From positions 1 to 64,000 of IMG/VR virus record IMGVR_UViG_3300046362_000084: DNA of 64,000 nt, one strand, 5' to 3'. This DNA comes from a virus. The notes beneath the pieces were generated by a model. That model ran no database searches. It saw only the letters and a program-made list of their open reading frames with translations, and was not told the origin of the DNA. A program made the translations under genes and the position numbers. Position 1 is the stretch's first letter. Each line of letters begins with the position of its first letter. Below, one piece after another: positions 45,643 to 54,534 of this stretch.

Positions 45643-45664
45643 AAAGTTTTAGGTATATGTTATA

Positions 45665-45670
45665 TTACAC
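45665..45670 (-). promoter_or_regulatory. Late-promoter-like element GTGTAA(T)
   Basis: Minus-strand TTCTTTTGGTGTAATATAAC, 22 bases before the tail tube ATG. CTTTTGGTGT also pairs with ACACAAAAG upstream, forming an imperfect hairpin around GGTT at 45666-45689. The hairpin could be a weak end signal of the upstream unit or an operator. Confidence 0.6.
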
Positions 45671-45711
45671 CAAAAGAACCCTTTTGTGTATTTTAAATTA
45701 AAAAAATATAT

Positions 45712-46551
45712 TTACTGTCTAGGGCTCCTTACAACAAAAATAGTAAAATTGGCGAGCCCAACATAAACATTTTTTAACTTTGAGTTAATGTTGTCGCTTT
45801 TGATTGGGTTAAATGTTGCTGAGTCAATGTGAATGGTAGGGTTTCCAGCCGAAACGGAAGCGCCAACAGCGGTTGTAAAATTCCACGGGCGAGCCTTTAA
45901 ATCATTAAATTCGTTCAATGGAGTCGAACTTAAAAGAACCATTGTGGTATTTTTTAAATCACGAAAAACAGACCCCAAACTAAGAAGTTCAGTTTCAGTT
46001 TTACAAAAACAAGTTACTTTCATTTTAAAGACAGTTTTATCTAGCCCTCCCAACGAAAAGCCCTCATTATCCGTAAAGGCAGATTTGATGAAATAACAGG
46101 GAGAATGGTAGGAGTCCGCTTTTGTGGAAGACGTTTGAACCCTCATTTCAGGCTCGAATTCAAAAATAGTATTTTGATATAATTCTTCATCATCTTTTGA
46201 TGTAACATAAGAATTAAAATGTTTCACAGCTAGAGTCGCGGATGTTGGTAGCGTAGCCGTTACGCTCGCAGGAACAATAAACCTAGAGTTTCTAAAATCA
46301 GTTTTAGCGGCCTTCCAATCAACATGGGAAAATTGAGCCGGGTCAGCAATTGTTGCGCCGACGATAGAAGAGTCGTAAAGCCATTGCTTAGGCCCCATAC
46401 CTATTTTTTTATAACCGACTAACCTATCGTCTCCTTGGTCAAGGAACAATGGCGCGGCAATATTTTCCCAAGCTTGAAGCTTGAAAGCAATCCTATGGTC
46501 AAGATACTCCTTAAAAGAGGATACTACTAACTGATCAAAAACTTGTGTCAT
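45712..46551 (-). CDS. Neck or tail-terminator protein
   Basis: A 279-residue protein. The second half has VFKMKVTCFCKTETELLSLG, and a late GLANFTIFVVRSPRQ strand. It occupies the slot immediately before the tail tube gene, usual for tail terminators or neck proteins. It overlaps its upstream neighbour by four bases. No motif proves the role. Confidence 0.58.
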   Translation of the reverse strand: MTQVFDQLVVSSFKEYLDHRIAFKLQAWENIAAPLFLDQGDDRLVGYKKIGMGPKQWLYDSSIVGATIADPAQFSHVDWKAAKTDFRNSRFIVPASVTATLPTSATLAVKHFNSYVTSKDDEELYQNTIFEFEPEMRVQTSSTKADSYHSPCYFIKSAFTDNEGFSLGGLDKTVFKMKVTCFCKTETELLSLGSVFRDLKNTTMVLLSSTPLNEFNDLKARPWNFTTAVGASVSAGNPTIHIDSATFNPIKSDNINSKLKNVYVGLANFTIFVVRSPRQ

Positions 46552-47087
46552 AATAAAAGATTTTTTCTAAAATCGGCGATTAAAGGGGTAAGGTATAAAT
46601 ATCCGGCCCAATCTGTTGATCGAATTTCATTGCCATTAACTTGAATACCCTCGCTTGATCGGCCCTTTGAATTTTCCTTATTCAAATAATAGGGAAGACC
46701 GGAAATACCTTCTTCAATCATAATCGGCCACCCTTGGTCGGTCCATTCAAGTTCGAATTCTTTGGTATTGAAACTTTTTTTATCTGGGTAAAAAACAGAC
46801 GAGGAAAAAAGCTTTCCGCTTGTTGAACTATTCGGCCTAAAGGTTATGTTCGTATCCAAAAAATCTACAAGAACCCCCACGGGATCATCGCCGCTATTAA
46901 ACCCAAGAAATCCGAATAGCGTTCCACGGGAGGAATTTAGTCTGGAAGACGGCGCGTGAGACATTATATCTACGCTAATCGGATGACTTCTAACGGCATC
47001 CAAAAGTTCGGCTTTGGCACTTTCAAATCGCTCTTCAAGAATTTCACGAAGAATCGGCGCAACTCGGCGAGTTAGAATTCGCATCAT
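46548..47087 (-). CDS. Head-tail joining protein candidate
   Basis: A 179-residue protein with an N-terminal helix rich in Arg and Glu (RRVAPILREILEERFESAK). DPVGVLVDFLDTNITF and KEFELEWTDQGWPIMIEEGISG suggest a compact alpha/beta fold. Similar size and place to HK97 gp10-type or tail completion proteins. Assignment is positional. Confidence 0.55.
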   Translation of the reverse strand: MMRILTRRVAPILREILEERFESAKAELLDAVRSHPISVDIMSHAPSSRLNSSRGTLFGFLGFNSGDDPVGVLVDFLDTNITFRPNSSTSGKLFSSSVFYPDKKSFNTKEFELEWTDQGWPIMIEEGISGLPYYLNKENSKGRSSEGIQVNGNEIRSTDWAGYLYLTPLIADFRKNLLL

Positions 47088-47109
47088 GATTTCTTCATTT
47101 ATATTTATA

Positions 47110-47553
47110 TTATTGATTCTTTCTTAATATAATTTCATATCGATCAATTTGGGCAAGCATGCCAATTCCTCGCCAGTCAGATTCCTTGACGAACTTATCC
47201 CCAAGAACGTAAAATGCCTTCGCGTCCTTTAGCCACCCGAAGTCATCTTTTTTGATTTGAATGCGAACCTTTGCAATGGGATACGCCAACTTAAGGCTAA
47301 TGTTTTCGTCACCGTCAAGGGACTTCAAAACCTCGCTGTCTTTGAAGTAGAAAATTCGGCATTTGATGTCTCTTTTTTGTGCCGTTTTTACTATATTCAG
47401 AGAGTAGGCGTCTCCAAAATCCGCATTCCAATTAGGGTCAGAAAAAACAATTTCTTCAGCCGCGCTTTTGTAAAAAGTAACAAGGTCTTCGCGTGCGAAC
47501 TGATCGAACACCAAAGTCATTGCGGCGTTGCACTCTTCTTGAAGGCTTCCCAT
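47110..47553 (-). CDS. Head-tail connector candidate
   Basis: A 147-residue protein, beta-rich after an N-terminal helix (VRIQIKKDDFGWLKDAKAF, RYEIILRKNQ). It starts on the last base of the upstream gene's stop region and is followed by another neck candidate. The function is inferred from position only. Confidence 0.55.
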   Translation of the reverse strand: MGSLQEECNAAMTLVFDQFAREDLVTFYKSAAEEIVFSDPNWNADFGDAYSLNIVKTAQKRDIKCRIFYFKDSEVLKSLDGDENISLKLAYPIAKVRIQIKKDDFGWLKDAKAFYVLGDKFVKESDWRGIGMLAQIDRYEIILRKNQ

Positions 47554-48080
47554 TAGTGAAGGTATCTTCCTACCGGATTTAAATCAGACCACGAGAAGCA
47601 AGCACAATGGATATTCATTGGGGTTGAGCGGCGATTGTTGAACGTTAATTGTCGAGGGCGGGCGAAATTTCCGCCCCTGTAAACCTTTACAAGCTCTTTG
47701 ATGGAGGAATCGCAGTCCTTTGCCATGCTTTGATACGCGGCAGCTTTAGCAGTATGGCTGACGCGCTTAATGCTGCCCTGATCCTCACCCTGCATTTCTA
47801 CCCAATCGTATTCCATCGCGCCAAGGGTTGTTCGGGCCTTTTTCTTCAGCCAAAAACAAATAAACAATTCATTATAAATGCCCGCCTGAATGTCGTTTAG
47901 GGCTGGCTCAATATTATTATCCTCGGATAGAGTAAAAGATGTGGACAATCTTGCATTCAACTCCCCTAAGTTGGTGCGAAGCCATTGCACAACCGAGCTA
48001 ATTGAAGACGAAGAATCGCCAACGGATTCCAATAGTTCCGCCGCCCAATCTGATTGTTGCTCTGGAGTTATATAATCCAT
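47553..48080 (-). CDS. Head-tail connector candidate
   Basis: A 175-residue, largely helical protein (SSVVQWLRTNLGELNARLS, GIYNELFICFWLKKKARTTL), consistent with gp6-like helical adaptor proteins of phage necks. The C-terminus contains HCACFSWSDLNPVG with two cysteines. It lies fourteen bases after the preceding small gene. Assigned by position and helical content. Confidence 0.55.
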   Translation of the reverse strand: MDYITPEQQSDWAAELLESVGDSSSSISSVVQWLRTNLGELNARLSTSFTLSEDNNIEPALNDIQAGIYNELFICFWLKKKARTTLGAMEYDWVEMQGEDQGSIKRVSHTAKAAAYQSMAKDCDSSIKELVKVYRGGNFARPRQLTFNNRRSTPMNIHCACFSWSDLNPVGRYLH

Positions 48081-48094
48081 TTTAATTTAATGAA

Positions 48095-48412
48095 TTAAAA
48101 CTTTGAAGGGTCAAATGTTGGCAAAACCTCGGAAGTCTGTTCCTTGGCCGCGCCGTATGTTTTTGTAAGCCTATTAAATTGGTCGATACAGGCTCGAACA
48201 AGTTGAGGGCGATGGGAGGCCGGTTTGATTCCAAAGGTTACGGCTAATTTCTGAATGTCAGCAAGATTCATTCCTTTTAGGGCGGATTCTAACTGAGCCG
48301 AGGTTTGATAGGGAAGGTTTAAAACCTTTCGGATGCCAAACATTTGATCAACGGATGAAGCATCTTTTGCGCTTGTTCCGTCTGTTACGTATTTAAATAC
48401 ATTTTGTTTCAT
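48095..48412 (-). CDS. Small structural or assembly protein
   Basis: A 105-residue protein from the ATG at 48412 (MKQNVFKYVTDG). GTSAKDASSVDQMFGIRKVL and LADIQKLAVTFGIKPASHR look like helical hairpins of the rho-N/SAP kind, possibly DNA-binding. It follows a late-promoter-like element 10 bases upstream that lies inside the 3' end of the homing endonuclease gene. The overlap with that gene is four bases. Confidence 0.62.
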   Translation of the reverse strand: MKQNVFKYVTDGTSAKDASSVDQMFGIRKVLNLPYQTSAQLESALKGMNLADIQKLAVTFGIKPASHRPQLVRACIDQFNRLTKTYGAAKEQTSEVLPTFDPSKF

Positions 48413-49296
48413 ATAATATGCGTTACACTTTTTTGCTTGTCTTGTGAAGCCTTGACACGTTTTTCGCAGTAATCGACGTATTCTGGCACATCCCATTTAC
48501 GGGAAAGATGCTTCTCAGGGATAAGTTGCCGAAGACTAAGATACATTTTGCATGCGGCAAGCCCACCTATTGTAAAGTGATAATAAATTTTGTCTTCACA
48601 GCAATAATTCCTAACGCTTCTTTTCGTTGGTGAAGGGTATTCTACGTCAGCCCATTCTTTAATGTAATCCAATACTTCTCTTGTAGCCAAAGCTATTTTA
48701 AAAACAAAACAAGAGGAACCCGAGCCTTTTCGTTTATTAATTGCAATGTGTCCGTCGCCATCTATGAAACCAATTAAAAAGTATTTAAACAAATCTTTTG
48801 GAATTTGTGTTGGGGCGGGCATATTCCAACTTTTTCGCGGCGCGATATTGAAGTTATTTTTTAAATCGCTCTGCCACTCCTTTGAAGCTGTATATCGAGC
48901 ATAATACATTGGCGCTTCATTCTCACGAACGGGTTTATTATGAATGGCATACTCGCTTTTTGTATCTTCTACAAATTTCTCAATTTGGTATTTTTCCTGT
49001 AGCCCAAAAGAAAACGTATAGCTATCTAAATTTTTATTTTGATAAATGCAGCCATCTGCCGCAACCATTCCTGCCCAATAACAATTAACTGGATTGTAAA
49101 TTTTCCAAAAGTCAAAATCGTATAAAAATCGCATTCCACACGTATCTCTCCGAATTCCCATTTTTTTAGCTTTCAAGATAATCGCCCGTTCGCTTCTTCC
49201 CGGTAGCAACGGCAACAACTCTTTAACTCCGCGCCGCAAAGTTTTATATTTGTTTTTAATTATATTTTCTTCCTCTGTTGACCAATTATATTTCAT
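48409..49296 (-). mobile_element. Free-standing LAGLIDADG homing endonuclease
   Basis: A 295-residue protein. Residues 1-50 form a SANT/Myb-like helix-turn-helix (WSTEEENIIKNKY... GRSERAIILKAKKMGI). Two LAGLIDADG helices are present: YWAGMVAADGCI near 73-84 and YFLIGFIDGDGHI near 165-177, each with the active-site Asp, so it should be a catalytically competent single-chain enzyme. It is inserted between the major capsid gene's terminator and the first neck gene. No intein or intron boundaries surround it. No late-promoter element precedes it. Confidence 0.86.
48423..48428 (-). promoter_or_regulatory. Late-promoter-like element GTGTAA(C)
   Basis: Minus-strand AAGCAAAAAAGTGTAACGCA, only 10 bases before the ATG at 48412. 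It overlaps the codons for Lys-Ser-Val-Thr at the end of the LAGLIDADG endonuclease gene. Transcription starting a few bases downstream would give an almost leaderless mRNA. Confidence 0.6.
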
Positions 49297-49330
49297 ATCA
49301 AATAGACCGTATCTTGTTTCCTTAATAGTT

Positions 49331-49359
49331 AAAAAGAAAGGGTTATTTCTAACCCTTTC
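49331..49359 (-). terminator. Intrinsic terminator after the major capsid gene
   Basis: GAAAGGGTTA (49336-49345) pairs with TAACCCTTTC (49350-49359) around a four-base loop, followed on the minus strand by TTTTT. It lies 30 bases downstream of the capsid stop and isolates the homing endonuclease from the strong capsid transcript. Confidence 0.88.
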
Positions 49360-49389
49360 AATTGTTGTAACTCGTTAGTTACTATCGAG

Positions 49390-50508
49390 TTATACGATAA
49401 TTCCTGACAAAGTTTTTGAATCAAGCCACGAGTACCCCGTCTCAAGACTTGCGAAGTAGCCGAATCGACCGCTTCTTTTCGTGAACTGATCGTCCTCTTC
49501 AACCTTAAGTTGCGAGCTGCGTTCCGAATCACTTGCGGTCATTTGAACACCTGCGTCAAGGCTAAGGTCAACCGCAAGGATAAGCTCGTCAGTTGCGCTT
49601 GCGAAGGCTGGTTCGCCGCCACCTGCTGTATAACCATTGTCAAACAGCGCGTTGTAAGCTTGTCCAACACCAAACTCATTCAATTGAACGAAGTTGGCAA
49701 CACCCGGAATGCTAAGCAGACCGGATTCGTTGAAGATGCTCATGCGGATTTGATCCGGAAGAGGAATCGCTGTTGCACCACTTGTGGTGAATGAACCAGC
49801 ACGAACGTTTTGTGGATTGTAAGCCATACCACGGATTTGCTCTGCGATTTCCGGGGAAATAACTAAGTGAGTGAATCCTTGTCCAACCTTTTGGGTCGGA
49901 GTTCCGCCCAACCAAGAGTTGCGAAGGCGAGAAACTTTCGTTTTCAAGCGGTTCACGTCGTCAAGTTGGAAAACGTTAGGTGTGGTTGCGGAGATAAGGT
50001 GCGGGGAGCCGTTAGTTCTTGCAGCACCAAGGGAAAGAAGCATTGTGCTCCAAGCTTGATACGCTTCCTTAATCATGAGCTCTTGCGCCATACGCTCAAG
50101 ACCAGAGACAAGAAGTTCGAAACGACCTTGTTCCGCGTTACGCTTAAGCATACTAAGTGCCGTGTCGTATGGGAATGTGGTCATTCTAAACTCATCACCA
50201 CCGGAGATGTGGTTAGTGGCAAGACCGCCCGGAGTTGAGCAACTCCAGATGCTAATGAGTCCTTCAGAGTTTCCTGTGAAGTTGTCAAGTGGAATGGTTG
50301 GAACTTCACCGAAGTTGTAGCTATACTGAGTATAGAAAGCGCGGTGGGTTGCGAATTGTTGGAGAACTTGAGTAATCACCGGACCTGCGAAAGCTGCAAT
50401 AGCTTCGCGTGCTTGGCGACCGGATTCCCCATCCTTTGAGGCAAGAACCATGAGCTTAGTCAAATCCTTGACTTTCTCTGAGTCTTTACTGATATTTAAT
50501 TTAATCAT
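49390..50508 (-). CDS. Major capsid protein
   Basis: A 372-residue protein. It has the size and order expected for a tailed-phage capsid protein: after portal, protease/scaffold and a decoration candidate, and before neck genes. RFELLVSGLERMAQELMIKE near 128-147 fits the long spine helix, and EIAEQIRGMAYNPQNVRAG near 222-240 the P-domain region. A strong terminator follows. The fold (HK97) is inferred, not shown. Codon use and a single-gene terminator fit high expression. Confidence 0.82.
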   Translation of the reverse strand: MIKLNISKDSEKVKDLTKLMVLASKDGESGRQAREAIAAFAGPVITQVLQQFATHRAFYTQYSYNFGEVPTIPLDNFTGNSEGLISIWSCSTPGGLATNHISGGDEFRMTTFPYDTALSMLKRNAEQGRFELLVSGLERMAQELMIKEAYQAWSTMLLSLGAARTNGSPHLISATTPNVFQLDDVNRLKTKVSRLRNSWLGGTPTQKVGQGFTHLVISPEIAEQIRGMAYNPQNVRAGSFTTSGATAIPLPDQIRMSIFNESGLLSIPGVANFVQLNEFGVGQAYNALFDNGYTAGGGEPAFASATDELILAVDLSLDAGVQMTASDSERSSQLKVEEDDQFTKRSGRFGYFASLETGYSWLDSKTLSGIIV

Positions 50509-50546
50509 AATAATTTGTTATTCTTTAGAAGTTTGGGGGTTATTGA

Positions 50547-51131
50547 TTACAGTTCAAGTTTGAAAAGTGCATAACCGTCTGGGTCTGCGGAGGTAAGGAA
50601 CTTACCAACGTTTGCGACACCAGTTACGTTATTTGTAACCAACACTTGACCGGAAGTCGTGGAGGGAACCGCACCAGAGTTTGGGCCGGGAGTTCCGACA
50701 AAACCATTGACAGAGAAAATACCACGGGTAACAACAAGTGCCGCTTCACCGGAAACGATAATGTCGTTTTCGTATCGTTCGTGACGAGGGCGGAAAATAA
50801 GCTTTTCACCGAAAGGGTTGTTTTCACGAACGTCGAAAAGAAGAATTCCAAGTGGAACTTCACCGCTGGAGGTGTTCTTTACCTTCCAAGTAACGTGGTG
50901 GCGAGCTGCATATGCACGGGTTGGAACACCTGCGATTTGCCCATAAACTGCAACATGAGGGGTCGGAGGGGTGCCAGCACCATTCCAAACGTTAGTATTT
51001 CCATTTGCAGTGGTGATTCCGACAAGAGAACCTTTGTTAGCAACACCGTCAACGTGAGCGAAAAGATCGATAACGTCGTGCTCGTTGTAGTTGCGGTAAG
51101 GCTTCAAATTTGGCTTTGATGTAATATCCAT
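50547..51131 (-). CDS. Capsid decoration protein candidate
   Basis: A 194-residue, beta-rich protein (VTWKVKNTSSGEVPLGILLF, NDIIVSGEAALVVTRGIFSV). It lies between the scaffold and the major capsid gene, the usual place for head-decoration proteins that stabilise capsids. No motif proves this. Gly, Thr and Val content fits a surface-exposed beta-sandwich. Confidence 0.6.
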   Translation of the reverse strand: MDITSKPNLKPYRNYNEHDVIDLFAHVDGVANKGSLVGITTANGNTNVWNGAGTPPTPHVAVYGQIAGVPTRAYAARHHVTWKVKNTSSGEVPLGILLFDVRENNPFGEKLIFRPRHERYENDIIVSGEAALVVTRGIFSVNGFVGTPGPNSGAVPSTTSGQVLVTNNVTGVANVGKFLTSADPDGYALFKLEL

Positions 51132-51152
51132 AGTTTTTTATTTATTAAAAGA

Positions 51153-51740
51153 TTATTGTTTGTTGATTGAGATCGCACCTGCGAGGCTTCCAATAAGCTT
51201 GGAGATTTCGCTGCCCGATTCCGGGGAAGTGCTGTTTGTAAGTGCTGGGGTTTCAGAAGCAGTTGCATTTTTAAGTGCTGCGGCAGCTTCTTTTTCTTTT
51301 TCGTCTTCAACAACAACTGTTTCTTCCTTTGCGGAAGCAACAACTTTTTTCGCCATGAAGAGTTCTGCGTTGGACTTCCAAGCGGTATAACCATCGGAGT
51401 CAAGTTCTTTGATTTGGGAAGCAACTGCTGCGCGTTGTGCGTCATTCAATTCATACGTAGAAGAAACTTCGTCCATGCGGGAGTTGAATGCTTCTTGCTT
51501 AACTTTTGCTTCAACCTGCTTGTTGAGTTCATCAAGCTTGGTTTGAACTTCGGAAAGAGTTTTATTAGTTGCTTCAAGGGTTGCTTCAACAGCCGCCTTG
51601 TCTTTTTCTGCTGCTGCGACTTGCTCGGAGAAGGTCTTGCTTGTTTTTTCAAGCTCAACCGAAATGAAGTCTCTAACAACGGACGCGTCCGCTTGCTTCA
51701 TGAACTCAGGAGTGATATCTTCTGTGGATGTCAATTTCAT
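51153..51740 (-). CDS. Possible separate scaffold product from an internal start
   Basis: An in-frame ATG at 51740 (MKLTSTEDITPEFMKQ) begins exactly at the coiled-coil scaffold part, right after a Thr/Asn-rich linker. Nested in-frame scaffold genes, as in lambda Nu3, are common. The leader (AAATAAGAAT before ATG) has no Shine-Dalgarno sequence but neither do most genes here. The 195-residue product is inferred, not proven. Confidence 0.4.
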   Translation of the reverse strand: MKLTSTEDITPEFMKQADASVVRDFISVELEKTSKTFSEQVAAAEKDKAAVEATLEATNKTLSEVQTKLDELNKQVEAKVKQEAFNSRMDEVSSTYELNDAQRAAVASQIKELDSDGYTAWKSNAELFMAKKVVASAKEETVVVEDEKEKEAAAALKNATASETPALTNSTSPESGSEISKLIGSLAGAISINKQ

Positions 51741-52664
51741 ATTCTTATTTACAGTATTTTTAGTAGTTTGTGAATTAATTTCAATGTTATTTAATAAATT
51801 ATTATCATTTTCACCCTCCAAAGAGGCCTTTTCTTCCTTTTCGGGTAAAATTTCGGGAACTTTGGGGTCTGTTGAACAGCAATGTTCTCTATCGGGATTT
51901 TTAGGGTCTTCCTCGTTCTCGGTTGAAGTCGGAACAAATACGCCCTTTACTGGCGCAGCCGGATTGCCGGTAAACGCGCAGCCAAGCGGGCGGGCGTCTC
52001 CCTTAATAATGCAATAAACAGGCGTTCCATTTGGCATAAATCCTGTCCCCCCCTCCATTTTTAAATATTGAGTGAGTTCAGCGACTCGTTTGGGGTCCGA
52101 AATAATTTCCGCGTCAGCCAATCGTTTACTACCTAAAGCAATATCAAATTCGTTAAATCCGATTTCCCATGAGGTGCTAACGCATCCGTAATACGGGCTA
52201 TCCTTATCGCCAGACTCTTCGATAACTTCGGCCATATACTCGCGAACAATTTTATACACAACCGAGCCTAGGCAAATATTAAAGGGTTCTTGCGAGCCAA
52301 TCAATTCGGACTCCTTGAGCATTTTATTGTCGCCAAAAGAGCTGAACCCTTGACTAATAATGTGCCCAATAACATCATAACGGCAGTGCTCGATATTCAT
52401 GTGGCGATCAACAAAATATTTGGAAACAGCAAGAGCGGTTTCAGTTGTCATGCCATGGTCGTTAGCGTTAATTAAATTCGCAACGGCAGCGTTGAAGCTG
52501 GTGTAAAGAAGGTCTGGGTTGTCGCTAATTTTTTCGTCGTCAGGAAGCAAAGACCTCAAATCGTCCAATGGCGCAAAAACTTCTGTGCTTGCCTTGGCTT
52601 CCTTCCATTTTCCAAAATTATATTTGGCGGTTGATTCAAATTTAGTTTTATATTTAAACTTCAT
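51153..52664 (-). CDS. Prohead protease fused to scaffold
   Basis: A 503-residue protein with two parts. Residues 1-235 look like a prohead serine protease: KYFVDRHMNIEHCRYDVIGH near 92-111 has the His pair, and YGCVSTSWEIGFNEFD near 167-182 carries the Ser in the S-x-E context. A linker rich in Glu, Asn and Pro follows (to about 308). Residues 309-503 are a coiled-coil scaffold (EKTSKTFSEQVAAAEKDK, LEATNKTLSEVQTKLDELN). A late-promoter-like element overlaps the upstream portal stop. Fusion of protease and scaffold is known in other phages. Confidence 0.7.
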   Translation of the reverse strand: MKFKYKTKFESTAKYNFGKWKEAKASTEVFAPLDDLRSLLPDDEKISDNPDLLYTSFNAAVANLINANDHGMTTETALAVSKYFVDRHMNIEHCRYDVIGHIISQGFSSFGDNKMLKESELIGSQEPFNICLGSVVYKIVREYMAEVIEESGDKDSPYYGCVSTSWEIGFNEFDIALGSKRLADAEIISDPKRVAELTQYLKMEGGTGFMPNGTPVYCIIKGDARPLGCAFTGNPAAPVKGVFVPTSTENEEDPKNPDREHCCSTDPKVPEILPEKEEKASLEGENDNNLLNNIEINSQTTKNTVNKNMKLTSTEDITPEFMKQADASVVRDFISVELEKTSKTFSEQVAAAEKDKAAVEATLEATNKTLSEVQTKLDELNKQVEAKVKQEAFNSRMDEVSSTYELNDAQRAAVASQIKELDSDGYTAWKSNAELFMAKKVVASAKEETVVVEDEKEKEAAAALKNATASETPALTNSTSPESGSEISKLIGSLAGAISINKQ

Positions 52665-52675
52665 ATAATTAATTA

Positions 52676-52681
52676 TTACAC
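52676..52681 (-). promoter_or_regulatory. Late-promoter-like element GTGTAA(T)
   Basis: Minus-strand GATGAATTGGTGTAATAATT, 11 bases before the protease ATG. Its TAA is also the stop codon of the portal gene, so coding and regulatory functions overlap. The resulting leader would be only a few bases long. Confidence 0.6.
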
Positions 52682-54505
52682 CAATTCATCGAGCGTGTGA
52701 AACAATAAGCTTGCAGAGCGAAAATCAAGGCTATGGCTGCTAGCCTCCTCAACGACAAGTTCGCCAATCGGGCCTTGCTTCATTGGGTTTTCAATATACG
52801 CTTCAATCGATCTCGTCCAATCCTCCATTTTTTCATTTTGAATAATTGCAAACGCGGTATTGCGGGCGATATCTTTATGTTTTTTGCTTGCGCGGGAAAT
52901 ATTGAATTTTGTTTTATAGGAATCCATAACGGAGTCAATTAATTCGTCCGCCTTATAAATAACATCTTTTAGCTTGGTGACCGAGTAGGTTTTTGTATTG
53001 TCGCTTCCGCTTCCAACAGGGGTAACCTTCTTTTTCTTTTGCTTTTGGGGCGTTCCCGTTGGTCTTCCAGCGGGTTTAGCTAGCGCGTCTTTTTTTCCAA
53101 CAGGTTCGTAAAGGCCCTTCTTCTTATTGGTTTTAAAGTTCTCCTGAGAAACAATGCTATCATATTGTTCTGGCAGAACATGGGTTTTATAGGCCGTAAT
53201 GGTTTCTTCGTTCGTTAGGAAGCCAAGTTCCGCCAAACGGTTATAAAGTTTCATGTATTCAACCTCGTCTTTAAGATCAACGTCCTCGAAAACAGGGGTT
53301 GGGCACTCACGGAAGCCTAGTGTTTTCGAGATCCTCTGCATTTCAGGAATCAAAAATGAATTTAAATAAACTTTGCGCGACTCTTTAAGCCTCTCAAGGA
53401 AAACCTTCATTTTAAGCATGGAGTCAGCATATTTTTGTTCCCCGAAGAAAATGTTCATTAGTCCGTTGGAAATATCCGCGTTAACCGCTTCATACTTTGT
53501 TGGGCCAAGAATTTTGGCAAGATCCGGAATAATGAAATCCATCTTAGTCGTATAGTCGGAAACTAGCACCCGTCCGACACTTTCTGTCTTGAAAAGAGTT
53601 TCAATAGATTCAACAAGCTCATCATCAACACCGTTGTCCTTATCTCCAACCGTGATAAGGAGAATCATATACTCACAAGCGCGGGAAATTAATTGTTCCG
53701 CCTTTTTGAATTCTAATTTTAAATTAATATCAAAAAGAACTGAAAAATACATCGGCACTGCCATTGGCTCGTAGTCTTGTTTTTTAAAAAAAGCGGTGAT
53801 GATTTCGTCCGGTTTAAGCGGTATGGCAGTTGATACGCCTTTTGAAATATCATCTTGAACTTGCTTTGGTAAGCTCTTTTTGAGAGCCAAGTTTTTTGGA
53901 TCGGTTGAATTTTTTAAAACTTGAACTTCGTAATCATTTAAAATCTTTTTGTATGATCCGTGAAGGAAATTGGCAGATGATTCGCAAGCAATATCGGCAG
54001 GGTTCAAGACAATGTAGCGAATAGGAACTTTCGCCAATGGCTTATTTTTAAGATCTTTTAGTTCGCCTTCAACCTTATAAAGGATAACATTACTGCTTCT
54101 GAAAAGTTCGCGGAAGAACTGGTCCCCAAGATTCCACCCCCCAATTTTCTCATACCAATCCTCGAAGAATCGAACAGAAGCCTTATTTTTGCCAACAAAG
54201 TGAATGGGAGAGTTGGAGAACTCCGACATAATATCAATAGATAACTTAAAAATAGAAACATTCCAATACGCTTTTTGGCAAAGAAGAATCGCGTCACGAA
54301 CATTAACATCGCCATTTTGATAAGCGAAGGGGCTTACACCGCTGCTTATATTGCAAAGCAGTCCGCTAATATCAGAAGACGCCGCTGCTCCAGCGGCCTT
54401 GTTTTTCGCTCTTGAGGACGCCATCCCGAACAAGGAAGCGTCGGCAACCATTTTAGGCGAATTAAAGCTCTTCTTAATTAAATTTTCCTCCTTAATTATT
54501 TCCAT
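52676..54505 (-). CDS. Portal protein
   Basis: A 609-residue protein, a typical length for portals of large phages. SIFKLSIDIMSEFSNSPIHF near 79-98 and YIVLNPADIACES near 162-174 fit the wing and stem-entry strands. VGRVLVSDYTTKMDFIIPD near 313 and a C-terminal helical domain follow. It lies between TerL and the protease, as in most tailed phages. A late-promoter-like element 10 bases upstream of the ATG gives it its own transcription start. Confidence 0.78.
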   Translation of the reverse strand: MEIIKEENLIKKSFNSPKMVADASLFGMASSRAKNKAAGAAASSDISGLLCNISSGVSPFAYQNGDVNVRDAILLCQKAYWNVSIFKLSIDIMSEFSNSPIHFVGKNKASVRFFEDWYEKIGGWNLGDQFFRELFRSSNVILYKVEGELKDLKNKPLAKVPIRYIVLNPADIACESSANFLHGSYKKILNDYEVQVLKNSTDPKNLALKKSLPKQVQDDISKGVSTAIPLKPDEIITAFFKKQDYEPMAVPMYFSVLFDINLKLEFKKAEQLISRACEYMILLITVGDKDNGVDDELVESIETLFKTESVGRVLVSDYTTKMDFIIPDLAKILGPTKYEAVNADISNGLMNIFFGEQKYADSMLKMKVFLERLKESRKVYLNSFLIPEMQRISKTLGFRECPTPVFEDVDLKDEVEYMKLYNRLAELGFLTNEETITAYKTHVLPEQYDSIVSQENFKTNKKKGLYEPVGKKDALAKPAGRPTGTPQKQKKKKVTPVGSGSDNTKTYSVTKLKDVIYKADELIDSVMDSYKTKFNISRASKKHKDIARNTAFAIIQNEKMEDWTRSIEAYIENPMKQGPIGELVVEEASSHSLDFRSASLLFHTLDELV

Positions 54506-54515
54506 ATATACTTAG

Positions 54516-54521
54516 TTACAC
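54516..54521 (-). promoter_or_regulatory. Late-promoter-like element GTGTAA(C)
   Basis: Minus-strand AAATTATTGGTGTAACTAAG, 10 bases before the portal ATG, within the 29-base gap after the TerL stop. The spacing leaves almost no room for a ribosome-binding site. Confidence 0.6.
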
Positions 54522-54534
54522 CAATAATTTCTTA

